The notes beneath the pieces were generated by a model. That model did no database searches, was not told the origin of the DNA, and saw nothing but the letters and a program-made list of their open reading frames with translations. DNA of 64,000 nucleotides, taken from NCBI GenBank assembly GCA_903813345.2, contig CAIIXF020000001.1, positions 374,001 through 438,000 of the forward strand. The letters are read 5' to 3'. Shown one piece after another: positions 61,201 to 63,452 of this stretch (the stretch's first letter is position 1; each line of letters opens with the position of its first letter). A program made the translations under genes and the position numbers. The DNA comes from Owenia fusiformis. Taxonomy: Eukaryota > Annelida > Polychaeta > Sabellida > Oweniidae.

Positions 61201-62348
61201 CCTGGTTGGCTATATCGTTCTCCCTCATTTTGCTTTCAGATATATTCCTGGCTGGCTATATCATTCTCCTTCATTTTGCTTTCAGATATATTCCTGGGTG
61301 ACTATATCGTTCTCCCTCATTTTGCTTTCAGATATGGTCCTGGCTGGCTATAGCGTTATCCCTCATTTTGATTTCAGATATGTTCCTGGTTGGCATCCCT
61401 CATTTTGCTTTCAGATATATTCCTGGTTGGGAATATCGTTCGCCCTCATTTTGTGTTAATATATATTCCTGGTTGACTATTTTATTCTCCCTCATTTTGC
61501 TTTAAGATATGTTCCTTGTTGGCTATATTTTTCTCCCTCATTTTGCTTTCAGATATACGCCTGGGTGGCTGTATTCGTTCTCCCTCTAAATTCAGCGCTG
61601 AACCCTGTAATATACACGATCTCAACAGCTCCGTTTCTCAAGCGTGCTCGTCTCTTAAGAAGATCATTCATGACTAAGGACACCAGTAGTACAGGTGAGA
61701 AGAGAAAGATGGCAGTATTTATTTGTATAGTTATACCTTGAAATTCCATCTTCTGTCACCCAGTCACGACCCCAGGGTCCCAAATGGGGAAGATACTTCA
61801 CATTTATCAATTGCAACAAGTATGACATTCGGTTCATCGGTGGGTTCGACCGCCCTGGAAAGGGGAGGCTCTTAGAAGTGTACTTTTGTAAAGATGGTTC
61901 TCATAAAATCTCAAGGCATAATAAATCGCGAAGACCCATTATGCATTTGTGTTACCTTGTTTATCATTTACAAACATCCTCCGACACAGAGGTCCGACAT
62001 CATCAATTGCTGGTGAATTGTATTCTTACTCATTGGCTCGGAATATGTGGTACAGATTTTGTATTGAGAATATGTGTTGAGAAAAGTAAAATACTAAGAC
62101 ATGATTTCATTGCAGCAGCTGATGCATCGTCCCACCCCGGAAGTGGCTTCCGGTTTAAAAGTTCCCTGCATCATACGTCAGTTTCACGTGACCACAGTAG
62201 CAGACCAAAGTTCAGGAGAGACTACGTGGCGCTGAAACAGCACCCAGGGGGGTCGCAACACAACACGAGTGTGGGGGAGGGCAGTATCAAAAGGGGCACA
62301 ACACGACTGGCCAATGAATCAACGGGAAACACTGAAATATATGACTGA
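7204..62348 (+). CDS. GRL101/RXFP-like leucine-rich-repeat GPCR with 12 LDLa modules (25 exons, whole span)
   Basis: Spliced gene assembled by eye. The exons sum to 3,435 nt (1,144 residues plus stop) with consistent phases: 1 through the LDLa exons, 2 through the LRR exons, 0 around TM2-TM6. Domain order is signal peptide (about 1-18), 12 LDLa (about 40-525), LRR cap (about 530-550), about 7 LRRs (about 565-735), hinge with the EDL motif (about 736-770), seven TM helices (about 772-1045), and a C-tail to 1144. TM6 carries CWVP and TM7 carries NPVIY. The family consists of type C LGRs (relaxin receptors; Lymnaea GRL101, which as I recall also has 12 LDLa and about 1,115 residues). They are plasma-membrane receptors acting through G proteins; the ligand here is unknown. 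The large number of LDLa modules favours GRL101 over vertebrate RXFP1/2, which have one. Missed extra LDLa exons in the long phase-1 introns cannot be excluded. Confidence 0.93.
7271..9373. other. Intron 1, first part: little recognisable content
   Basis: AT-rich intronic DNA. Apart from the short tandem repeat at 8049-8126 and small palindromes such as the GATC/ATATT cluster near 8565-8590, I see no exon or element. The open frames of 74-89 codons here have no recognisable domain and no cysteine pattern of an LDLa module. Confidence 0.5.
8049..8126 (+). repeat. 18-bp tandem repeat (about 4 copies)
   Basis: Four near-perfect copies of an 18-bp unit based on CATGACCATATCAATATC, the last one decaying into CCACGAACAC. 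It is a short minisatellite in intron 1. Confidence 0.85.
9374..10605 (+). repeat. 36-bp minisatellite split by a MITE
   Basis: Unit of 36 bp containing TATGGAACATTTTCCATTTA and CACCGCTGCTCATAT. One unit stands at 9374-9409 and about 15 at 10044-10605. The 634-bp palindromic element 9410-10043 sits between them, so the array was interrupted by the insertion. Because 36 is a multiple of three, both strands hold long artefactual open frames with a 12-residue repeat (for example [12 protein letters not shown]). These are not genes. Near the right end the copies diverge (CCCCATTTATACC variants alternate), which suggests a higher-order 72-bp period. Confidence 0.9.
9410..10043. mobile_element. Palindromic MITE, CAGGGTGTCCCG family, copy 1
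   Basis: Starts CAGGGTGTCCCGAAAGTA and ends with its inverse ending CGGGACACCCTG, flanked on both sides by TATA (9406-9409 and 10044-10047). TA is therefore the likely target duplication. The arms are long: the CTAGGCAGACATAT and ATCATTTTAAAG blocks recur inverted near the right end, so most of the element folds back. There is no coding capacity. A second copy is at 31943-32567. TA duplication points to an IS630/Tc1/mariner or similar transposase acting in trans; this is inference. Confidence 0.88.
10780..10980 (+). repeat. Possible tRNA-derived SINE fragment
   Basis: The stretch GCGTCAGCCTCGTGAGCGAG followed by GGGCTCGATGGCTGG resembles degraded Pol III A- and B-box sequence, followed by a non-tRNA body. 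No intact cloverleaf can be drawn. This is a weak call. Confidence 0.2.
11520..11735 (+). repeat. 31-bp minisatellite (about 7 copies)
   Basis: Copies of a 31-bp unit containing CGACTTATATCCAAAGGGCA and TGAAGATAAGG, with substitutions such as CAACTT and TGACGAT. The spacing between TATCCAAAGG starts (11551, 11582, 11613) is 31 bp. Confidence 0.9.
11736..14473. other. Intron 1, middle part: nothing recognised
   Basis: AT-rich intronic DNA. I find no exon, tandem array or terminal inverted repeat that I can support. A small palindrome with GAATTTTGAATCGATTCAAAATTC lies near 13445-13469. Confidence 0.4.
16010..16505 (+). repeat. Left arm of internal inverted repeat (pairs with 17630-18125)
   Basis: The stretch from ACCCCGGGTGATCAATATCC through the ATG at 16098 and on to about 16505 recurs in inverse orientation at 17630-18125. 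About 90 bp upstream of the ATG are nearly identical between the arms. The exon body is strongly diverged, and the sequence after the donor is moderately similar (AAGATATATTCCAT near 16460 has its inverse near 17668). Confidence 0.85.
16098..16165 (+). CDS. Candidate first coding exon inside the TIR element (+ copy)
   Basis: ATG at 16098 in a good context (ACAAATATGGCGG), then 22 codons beginning [15 protein letters not shown] and ending near SDSI, then AG|GTAAGA at 16166, a strong donor leaving phase 2. An inverse copy with the same length, the same ATG context and the same donor lies at 17970-18037 with quite different codons. I recognise no family. It could be the 5' exon of a transposon gene, or a captured host promoter plus first exon. 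No downstream exon was identified. Confidence 0.35.
17630..18125 (-). repeat. Right arm of internal inverted repeat (pairs with 16010-16505)
   Basis: Inverse counterpart of 16010-16505. The outer end reads GGTCACCCGGGGTG, matching the left arm's CACCCCGGGTGATC, and the match continues through the exon-like segment into flanking sequence. The spacer between the arms is about 1.1 kb and holds a G-run near 17142 and a C-run near 17358. Confidence 0.85.
17970..18037 (-). CDS. Candidate first coding exon inside the TIR element (- copy)
   Basis: On the minus strand, ATG at 18037-18035 opens 22 codons ([15 protein letters not shown]..., ending SDSI), then AG|GTAAGA (donor 17969-17964). It is exactly as long as the + copy (68 nt, phase 2), with acidic and Asn/Ser positions shared but most codons changed. 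The two exons point toward each other. Conservation of length, start and donor against heavy substitution suggests coding constraint, but there is no proof of expression. Confidence 0.35.
18578..18648 (+). mobile_element. Solo end of a TTGGTCACATTTGCTCC-type MITE
   Basis: GGCCGGGCGCGGTACTGAAA followed by ATCGGAGCAAATGTGACC and ACGGCAT matches one end of the complete palindromic element at 36314-36456. Here the block TACTGAAAATCGGAGCAAA is tandemly duplicated and the other end is not apparent. Confidence 0.65.
19783..21696. other. Intron 1, last part before exon 2
   Basis: No element recognised. The final 73 nt (21624-21696) form an open frame that runs in phase into exon 2 with a hydrophobic Met-initiated leader; see findings. 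The acceptor is TTGTTACAG. Confidence 0.4.
21697..21852 (+). CDS. Receptor exon 2: LDLa module 1 (residues 23-74)
   Basis: Acceptor TTACAG, donor GTGAGT, phase 1 on both sides. A linker with an N-glycosylation sequon (NET) precedes a six-Cys LDLa module: [33 protein letters not shown]. The calcium-site consensus DGxxDC...SDE is weakened (NGVSEC, VDE). Confidence 0.9.
22125..22750 (+). pseudogene. Decayed non-LTR retrotransposon reverse transcriptase
   Basis: Shifting between + frames, one reads an ADDTTLF block at 22129 (the RT catalytic YADD/FADD region), then [19 protein letters not shown], then [20 protein letters not shown] at about 22444-22503, typical of the RT thumb in LINE ORF2 proteins, and farther on FYWTF and STKETK remnants. 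Frameshifts and stops break it several times. It is an old LINE fragment in intron 2; the clade is not assignable by eye. Confidence 0.7.
23278..23415 (-). pseudogene. Possible SAP-domain-like coding fragment
   Basis: The minus strand encodes [11 protein letters not shown] followed by [13 protein letters not shown], which resembles the start of a SAP-type DNA-binding motif (W-x-V-P-x-L-x-x-x-L). It ends at a stop soon after, with no clear exon borders. It could be a remnant of a mobile-element protein, or chance. Confidence 0.25.
23889..26279. mobile_element. 2.4 kb TIR element, CACTGGGGATG ends, 5-bp target duplication
   Basis: The terminal inverted repeats are about 250 bp long (23889-24138 and 26031-26279) and differ at only a few positions. 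They begin CACTGGGGATGAACTGGAAA. TAGAT flanks both sides (23884-23888 and 26280-26284), a 5-bp duplication. Subterminal copies of AAACGAGGCA occur repeatedly inside both ends, which suits transposase-binding sites. The interior (24280-25860) has no transposase frame. TIR similarity suggests recent activity. CAC ends and 5-bp duplications are shared with the 14474-19777 element. Confidence 0.88.
24282..24420 (+). mobile_element. Possible mariner-like end nested in the 2.4 kb element
   Basis: TTAGGTGGTTCAAAAAGTTT at 24282 looks like a mariner-type terminus, followed by GATGTCATAACTTCAAGGAC. No matching opposite end was found, so only a weak call is possible. Confidence 0.25.
26285..27290. other. 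Intron 2 stretch without recognised features
   Basis: AT-rich intronic sequence between two foldback elements. I see no exon, tandem repeat or terminal repeat. Confidence 0.4.
27291..28833. mobile_element. 1.5 kb foldback element with about 440-bp arms
   Basis: Left arm 27291-27725 and right arm 28383-28833 are diverged inverses of one another. Shared blocks include CAGCGTCAAAAAATA, TTCTCTTAGAAATGGTTT, CTGAGAGTATGGAT and GAGAATATGTATTTGTTA. The motif CTGTACGGTGACGC recurs at inner and outer arm positions. The ends read CACGCCTAACCA / TGGTTAGGTGTG. The loop contains a TTGACTTG-rich simple repeat at 27868-27932. No coding frame of note. Confidence 0.8.
27868..27932 (+). repeat. TTGACTTG-type simple repeat
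   Basis: Degenerate repeats of GTCAA/TTGACT units in both orientations (AAGTCAAGTCAACTTGACT, then GGGTTGACTTGACTTGGG), forming a small self-complementary patch in the loop of the foldback element. Confidence 0.7.
29158..29172. mobile_element. Solo GGGACACCCTG end
   Basis: TTTTGGGACACCCTGTATG matches the terminus of the CAGGGTGTCCC MITE family, without an identifiable partner nearby. Similar solo ends stand at 17463-17477 and 49188-49201. Confidence 0.5.
29336..30180. repeat. Palindromic/duplicated GGGTTTTATTCC element cluster
   Basis: A block beginning GAATCGTATTACATG and running into GGTTATTTCTGGTTGGGATT is present twice in direct orientation (29350-29560 and 29775-30016). The third part, 29988-30180, is a palindrome with arms GGTTATTTCTGG...ATGGGTTTTATTCC and inner AATATGATATTG blocks around a tip with CGCTGCGG. 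Related to the upstream cluster 4376-6690 by the same AATAT/ATATT and CGG-tip design. Non-coding. Confidence 0.75.
30181..31639. other. Intron 2 stretch with AAGATGGC-rich segment
   Basis: 30430-30660 repeats the motifs TTTCAAAATGGC and TTTCAAGATGGC several times at irregular spacing. Otherwise no element or exon is recognised. Confidence 0.4.
31640..32795. mobile_element. Foldback element carrying a nested MITE
   Basis: The outer arms, about 100 bp each (31655-31750 and 32697-32795), are inverses: GTGAAGTCCCCATGA on the left matches TCATGGGGACTTCAC on the right, and AACAATATGTTTTCTTTC matches GAAAGAAAACATATTG. Inside lies the complete MITE 31943-32567, so the MITE inserted into an older foldback sequence. 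The right arm ends about 100 bp before exon 3. Confidence 0.8.
31943..32567. mobile_element. Palindromic MITE, CAGGGTGTCCCG family, copy 2
   Basis: The 625-bp element starts CAGGGTGTCCCGAGAGTA and ends with the inverse GGGACACCCTG, flanked by TA on both sides. The arms share CTAGGCAGACATATACC versus GGTATGTGTCTGCCTAGG and ATCATTTTAAAG versus CTTTAAAATGAT. It matches copy 1 (9410-10043) along its length. Non-coding. Confidence 0.9.
32898..33017 (+). CDS. Receptor exon 3: LDLa module 2 (residues 75-114)
   Basis: Acceptor TTTTAG, donor GTAATG, phase 1/1. Six cysteines: [39 protein letters not shown]. It has an NET sequon. The first calcium-site Asp-Gly is replaced (DRKEDC), but the ADE end is kept. 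Confidence 0.92.
33160..34640 (+). repeat. Degenerate tandem repeat, about 300-bp unit, G-run rich
   Basis: About five units in intron 3. Each contains GCTATTTGGTGCTTTCTGGG plus CACTTTCAAAGTGTATGAG (near 33270, 33560, 33860, 34165, 34500), alternating with a related half-unit containing GCTATTTGATGATGTCTGGG (near 33450, 33770, 34030, 34370). G-runs of 8-12 and AGAGGGGGAGG tracts separate them. The two halves look paralogous, so the array is probably a dimer of a roughly 150-bp ancestor. Confidence 0.8.
34641..35149. other. Intron 3 stretch without recognised features
   Basis: No exon or element recognised. Confidence 0.4.
35150..35960 (+). repeat. Diverged direct repeat, about 200-310 bp spacing (3 copies)
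   Basis: CCTTAAAACCTCTGTCGATA recurs near 35178, 35390 and 35700. It sits in a larger unit that also contains TTTTTCAGCCATTTTAG and AACATTGATTTGTC, plus CCTATGACTCCTGGTTCAAA. Confidence 0.75.
36314..36456. mobile_element. Short palindromic MITE (CCTTGGTCACAT... ends)
   Basis: ATGCCTTGGTCACATATGCT at the left and AGCAAATGTGACCAAGGCAT at the right are inverse termini. Inside, ATCGGCCGG...CCGGCCGATT and AATCGGCCGGGCGCCG form a GC-rich inner stem, unusual in this AT-rich window. A partial relative is at 18578-18648. Confidence 0.85.
37094..37210 (+). CDS. Receptor exon 4: LDLa module 3 (residues 115-153)
   Basis: Acceptor ATTAAAG, with only a weak pyrimidine tract; donor GTAAGC, phase 1/1. Six cysteines: [35 protein letters not shown]. 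The SDE end is intact. The donor is the first unit of the 41-bp minisatellite that follows. Confidence 0.92.
37212..38278 (+). repeat. 41-bp minisatellite starting in the exon 4 splice donor (about 26 copies)
   Basis: The unit contains AAGCAAAGGATTGGGCGTGT and TATGTAGAATGTTTTCAAGA, with a 41-bp period (AGCAAAGG at 37214 and 37255). The first copy overlaps the donor (G|GTAAGCAAAGG); later copies read ATAAGCAAAGG. Marked variants (GAGCG, GACCG, AAGGGTTG, GAAAAGC, TAGACTG) recur in the same order, showing a higher-order repeat of several units. Confidence 0.95.
38951..41241. other. Intron 4 interior: nothing recognised
   Basis: AT-rich. Open frames of 60-95 codons on both strands (for example 40692-40979 -) show no domain or splice context that I can support. 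Confidence 0.4.
41242..41335 (+). repeat. 21-bp tandem repeat (about 4 copies)
   Basis: The unit AATTAAAACGGTTGAACAGC repeats at 21-bp spacing (CGGTTGA at 41263 and 41284), with the end copies changed to ATGCTTGA. Confidence 0.85.
43109..43225 (+). CDS. Receptor exon 5: LDLa module 4 (residues 154-192)
   Basis: Acceptor TTTTTAG, donor GTAAGA, phase 1/1. Near-consensus LDLa: [35 protein letters not shown], with calcium-site acidic residues (D...D, DGSDE) present. Confidence 0.95.
43655..43790 (+). repeat. CATAC/CATCC pentanucleotide microsatellite
   Basis: A run of TATCC, then CATCC, then about 13 CATAC units, ending in ACTATACTATAG. It gives an artefactual open frame rich in HTIPY. Confidence 0.95.
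44188..44289 (+). CDS. Receptor exon 6: aberrant LDLa module 5 (residues 193-226)
   Basis: Acceptor GTTTTAG, donor GTAAGT. The module reads [35 protein letters not shown]. Cysteines 1 and 3 are absent, while 2, 4, 5 and 6 remain. In LDLa modules C1 pairs with C3, so one whole disulfide is missing. The donor lies one codon earlier than in the sister exons, and the last Cys is split T|GT with exon 7. At 102 nt it is the shortest LDLa exon. Confidence 0.88.
44492..44611 (+). CDS. Receptor exon 7: LDLa module 6 with two extra cysteines (residues 227-266)
   Basis: Acceptor TTTCCAAG; GT completes the Cys codon begun in exon 6; donor GTGAGA. The module reads [37 protein letters not shown], eight cysteines rather than six. 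The extra two (VCDC and TSC) flank C5. The acidic end (DDENE) is kept. Confidence 0.92.
44640..47235 (+). repeat. 2.6 kb minisatellite of a roughly 28-bp unit in intron 7
   Basis: Dozens of degenerate copies based on TTCATAGGGCATGTTCTGTA and GTGAAGTG, with length variants of about 26-45 bp. The array starts about 28 bp after the exon 7 donor and fills nearly the whole intron. Local multi-unit duplications occur: the stretch with GAAATGCGTGTTTATAGGGT appears near 46098 and again near 46790. Confidence 0.93.
47483..47635 (+). CDS. Receptor exon 8: LDLa module 7 with inserted loop (residues 267-317)
   Basis: Acceptor GATTTTTAG, donor GTAAGC, phase 1/1. C-VGKFDC, then a long C2-C3 loop of 15 residues ([15 protein letters not shown]), then [26 protein letters not shown] with another insert before the RDE end. 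All six cysteines are present. The longest LDLa exon apart from exon 2. Confidence 0.92.
48193..49114. mobile_element. 0.9 kb foldback element, ACAGGGTGGTCC / TTACCCTGT ends
   Basis: The left arm (48193-48375) and right arm (48935-49114) are diverged inverses. Shared features are TATCGATATAA versus TTGATATCGA, GGAATCAATTT versus AAATTGATTCC, and GTGGGATAAA versus TTTATCCCAT. The element is flanked by TA on both sides. Only the terminal CAGGGTG resembles the MITEs at 9410 and 31943. Non-coding. Confidence 0.8.
49225..49362 (+). CDS. Receptor exon 9: LDLa module 8 (residues 318-363)
   Basis: Acceptor TTCTTTCAG, donor GTAAAT, phase 1/1. [39 protein letters not shown]: six cysteines with a longer first loop. 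A solo GGGACACCCTG element end lies only about 25 bp upstream, just before the acceptor. Confidence 0.92.
49641..49763 (+). CDS. Receptor exon 10: LDLa module 9 (residues 364-404)
   Basis: Acceptor AATTGTAG, donor GTACGT, phase 1/1. Canonical module: [35 protein letters not shown], with calcium-site residues largely kept (DG, DHSDE). Confidence 0.96.
49783..50894. mobile_element. 1.1 kb foldback element with a minisatellite grown in its left arm
   Basis: The ends CCCATGCAGACAGATCGCC and AGGTGATCTGTCTGCATGGG are inverse. The arms continue as inverses (TGATTGAAAT, AAAGATAAAACCGTA, TATTTGTAGATTTCTTTGAA, AAGGCATGTAGGTCCGAT, ATACAATTAATATTTGAAA) to a loop near 50600-50640. Relative to the right arm, the left arm has about 575 extra bp at about 49803-50377, most of it the 49-bp tandem array. 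Confidence 0.88.
49857..50355 (+). repeat. 49-bp minisatellite (about 10 nearly identical copies)
   Basis: The unit contains CATGATGACAGTCACATTGA and GTTCTATGAGTATGAGAATA and GCATGCCGT, period 49 bp. Copies are almost identical, the main variant being CATTATGAC, so expansion is recent. It lies wholly in the left arm of the foldback element 49783-50894. Confidence 0.95.
51192..51308 (+). CDS. Receptor exon 11: LDLa module 10 (residues 405-443)
   Basis: Acceptor ACCTTTAG, donor GTGAGT, phase 1/1. Canonical: [35 protein letters not shown], with acidic calcium-site residues present. Confidence 0.96.
51528..51675. repeat. Palindromic repeat in intron 11
   Basis: AAACCGAGATTTTATGATTTATG at the left matches the inverse CATAAATCATAAAATCGAGG at the right. 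Inner blocks GATATATGACC versus GGTCATATAT also pair. Small foldback, non-coding. Confidence 0.8.
52237..52356 (+). CDS. Receptor exon 12: LDLa module 11, calcium-site residues lost (residues 444-483)
   Basis: Acceptor GATTCCAG, donor GTAAGT, phase 1/1. [36 protein letters not shown]. Six cysteines kept, but the usual D-G-x-x-D and S-D-E residues read HQSNNG and SHLL, so calcium binding is unlikely. Confidence 0.93.
52567..52698 (+). CDS. Receptor exon 13: LDLa module 12 (residues 484-527)
   Basis: Acceptor AAAACAG, donor GTAAGG, phase 1/1. [38 protein letters not shown]. Six cysteines; a three-residue insertion before the last Cys. It is the LDLa nearest the LRR domain. Confidence 0.94.
53172..53292 (+). 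CDS. Receptor exon 14: N-terminal LRR cap (residues 528-567)
   Basis: Acceptor TCTTTCAG (phase 1), donor GTAGGT (phase 2). Cys-rich cap [17 protein letters not shown], then [12 protein letters not shown], the first LRR-like strand leading to VSEL. NCS is a sequon. The change of intron phase marks the switch from LDLa to LRR exon units. Confidence 0.88.
54023..54091 (+). CDS. Receptor exon 15: LRR (residues 568-590)
   Basis: Acceptor CTTTCCAG, donor GTAAGA, phase 2/2, 69 nt, one codon shorter than the other LRR exons. [17 protein letters not shown] fits the LxxNxLxxxxxxxF repeat. NET is a sequon. Confidence 0.85.
54319..55478. mobile_element. 1.16 kb TIR element in intron 15
   Basis: GCATTCAAAAGTTTGCGTGA and GACCCCC at the left match the inverse ...GGTCTCACGCTAAC / TTTTGAATGC at the right, after a 13-bp G-run near 55441. 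Inner parts also pair loosely (GGAATTTGAC versus GTCAAATTCC). No coding frame. Target duplication not resolved. Confidence 0.75.
55570..55641 (+). CDS. Receptor exon 16: LRR (residues 591-614)
   Basis: 72 nt, phase 2/2, acceptor GATTTCAG, donor [26 protein letters not shown] is a textbook 24-residue LRR. Confidence 0.95.
56103..56174 (+). CDS. Receptor exon 17: LRR (residues 615-638)
   Basis: 72 nt, phase 2/2, acceptor TGTTTTTAG, donor [26 protein letters not shown]. Confidence 0.93.
56547..56618 (+). CDS. Receptor exon 18: LRR (residues 639-662)
   Basis: 72 nt, phase 2/2, acceptor TATTTCAG, donor [26 protein letters not shown] closely resembles exon 17, suggesting a local exon duplication. 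Confidence 0.93.
56740..56811 (+). CDS. Receptor exon 19: LRR (residues 663-686)
   Basis: 72 nt, phase 2/2, acceptor TTATTTCAG, donor [29 protein letters not shown] is a sequon. The consensus Asn-x-Leu is kept. Confidence 0.93.
57036..57107 (+). CDS. Receptor exon 20: LRR (residues 687-710)
   Basis: 72 nt, phase 2/2, acceptor TTCTACAG, donor [26 protein letters not shown], consensus LRR. Confidence 0.95.
57275..57346 (+). CDS. Receptor exon 21: last LRR (residues 711-734)
   Basis: 72 nt, phase 2/2, acceptor TTTGTAG, donor [26 protein letters not shown]. The last repeat before the hinge. Confidence 0.92.
57645..57843 (+). CDS. Receptor exon 22: hinge and TM1 (residues 735-801)
   Basis: Acceptor AATTCTAG (phase 2), donor GTAAGC (phase 0). 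FKFCC...[16 protein letters not shown] is the characteristic LGR/RXFP hinge (two Cys, then the SSxEDL element), followed by TM1 with GNLVVVIW (the conserved GN). Basic RLKEFRGSK begins intracellular loop 1. Confidence 0.95.
58185..59566 (+). repeat. 55-bp minisatellite filling intron 22 (about 25 copies)
   Basis: The unit contains TTTAATGGAAAACATTTATA and TTTTGATTTACCAATCAATA and TTGTGATAATATGTG, period 55 bp. It covers about 80% of the 1.74 kb intron and stops about 21 bp before the exon 23 acceptor. Variant units (CCGCTCAATATTGTGAAAAT; CTTTTAATTT) recur in order, so blocks of several units were duplicated. Confidence 0.95.
59588..60244 (+). CDS. Receptor exon 23: TM2-TM6 (residues 802-1020)
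   Basis: Acceptor TTATTTCCAG, donor GTACGT, phase 0/0, 657 nt. TM2 [14 protein letters not shown] has the LGR-type D and MG-YL; ECL1 has SMC (the conserved TM3 Cys). TM3 reads [16 protein letters not shown], with DRL at the DRY position. TM4 has [15 protein letters not shown]2 has SGVCL, giving the disulfide partner. TM5 and a basic ICL3 ([10 protein letters not shown]) follow, then TM6 with [10 protein letters not shown], the CWxP switch. All key rhodopsin-family features are present, so the receptor looks functional. Confidence 0.97.
60420..60520. repeat. Degenerate relative of the GGGATTAAA/ATTCCAAGG palindromes
   Basis: TTATGGGATTAAATATGGTT, then ATTCCAAGGAACAATATGAT and GATCCCTCCCAGTAAAACC resemble the palindrome at 29988-30180, but shortened. 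Non-coding. Confidence 0.45.
60595..61552 (+). repeat. 46-bp minisatellite made of copies of the exon 24 acceptor (about 20 copies)
   Basis: The unit contains CTCATTTTGCTTTCAGATAT followed by TCCTGGCTGGCTATATCATT and CTCC, period about 46 bp. The real acceptor and first 34 nt of exon 24 (TTTTGCTTTCAG|ATATACGCCTGG...CTCCCTC) form the last, diverged unit. No unit contains a stop in some frames, which produces long artefactual open frames of 170-229 codons in all three + frames. Confidence 0.95.
61553..61694 (+). CDS. Receptor exon 24: TM7 and helix 8 start (residues 1021-1067)
   Basis: Acceptor TTTGCTTTCAG (phase 0), donor GTGAGA (phase 1). [20 protein letters not shown] contains the NPxxY motif of TM7. 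It is followed by [11 protein letters not shown], the basic amphipathic start of the C-tail. The exon's 5' end belongs to the upstream minisatellite sequence. Confidence 0.96.
61695..62115. other. Intron 24
   Basis: 420-nt intron. The frame of exon 25 is open backwards to 61878, but the run includes no recognisable domain. The TTGCAG acceptor at 62115 with phase 1 fits exon 24. Confidence 0.75.
62116..62348 (+). CDS. Receptor exon 25: cytoplasmic tail and stop (residues 1068-1144)
   Basis: Acceptor CATTGCAG, phase 1, ending TGA at 62346-62348. A Ser/Thr/His/Arg-rich tail without domain ([16 protein letters not shown]..., [13 protein letters not shown]..., [10 protein letters not shown] at the end). 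Several Ser/Thr sites could be kinase and arrestin targets; this is inferred from family behaviour. Confidence 0.88.
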
Positions 62349-62621
62349 AGATGTAGACAATCATCTTGATTATGTATTCATTGACAATCTGAAGTTTATG
62401 TAGAAAAAGTTCAGTTGTGAGATATTAAGAATTGTACAAATACTGAATATCATTGAAATGCATTGAAATGTAGTAACATTAATCCGTGTCCTTCAATTTA
62501 ATGTTCTAATCAATTATGTCCGTATATACTGTATACATGTTTTTGCAGTAACTTTAATTTTAATCAAGATTTTTTTATCAAGAACAAAATAATCGTTTGC
62601 CAATATTTTAACATTCCTATT
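62349..62621 (+). other. 3'UTR start
   Basis: AT-rich sequence after the stop, with no close canonical AATAAA. Candidate polyadenylation signals AATAAA occur at 63318-63323 and 63478-63483, both in or after the foldback element. Confidence 0.4.
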
Positions 62622-63452
62622 TCACTCCCCTCCATAAGTTTGGCAACCTTAGCTCCCCCATTGAACTAACTGTAAAGCCTCTTTACGTTTGAATTTTTAT
62701 TTACTTAATCTGCGATGAAATAACTTATAATATCGATGGAAACGTAACTTGACTTTATTTGCAATACTTAACTTGTGATGAAATTACTTATAATATTGAA
62801 GGAAACATTACTTGACTTTATATCCAATACCTCCAAATTTTCTCGTTTTTCCCTCAATTACAATAGGTCAAAAATTGATGATAAATGTGTGGGTTCGGGG
62901 CAAATCAGAAATCAGGATATCTTTTCAGTAAAAGATTCAGCAAAAATATTTTTTAGAAAATTGAATTGTCTAACTTTGTACACTAAGTGTGTAGTTTACT
63001 TGATGAATACTTAAGTTACAGAGCTTCAAAGCCTACTATTTCAATGGGAGAAGTTTTTTGAAAAACAATTTTGACTTTAAAGACCTATAACTTTGTTGAA
63101 CCTGAAGAAACGTATCATTTTTTTTAGCAAATTCAATTGCCTACCTTAATTGTATTTTTTGCAAGGGCTCGGGTGGATAGATATTCTGTCATATGACTTG
63201 CGGCAAACCTACCATTTCCCATTGGTTAACATGGGAATGTCAATTTTCAAAAATTTATCATAGATTTTGGACCTATTCTAATTGAGGAAAAAATTGAGAA
63301 AATTTGGAGGTATTGGAAATAAAGTCAAGTAATGTTTCAAGTAATAAGTATTTTCCTCACAAGTTATTTAAATGAAAATTCAAACGTAAAGAGGCTTTAA
63401 CACGTAGTTCAATGGGGGAGCTTAGGTTGCCAGACTTGTAGAGGGGAGTGTA
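62622..63452. mobile_element. 0.8 kb foldback element in the 3' flank
   Basis: The left arm (62622-62880) and right arm (63240-63452) are diverged inverses. Examples: CACTCCCCTC versus GAGGGGAGTG; AAGCCTCTTTACGTTTGAAT versus ATTCAAACGTAAAGAGGCTT; CCAATACCTCCAAATTTTCTC versus its inverse near 63296. The loop contains an open frame without recognisable domain. If the transcript extends through it, the 3'UTR would carry a long hairpin. Confidence 0.85.

Noticed and set aside
60633-61459. Three overlapping + frames of 171-229 codons, hydrophobic and repetitive
   Set aside because: They are translations of the 46-bp intronic array in all three frames. The period is not a multiple of three, and they lack start context or domain.
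61878-62115. Upstream extension of the exon 25 frame
   Set aside because: It lies in intron 24. Phase and the TTGCAG acceptor at 62115 join exon 24 to 62116 exactly, and the extension has no domain.
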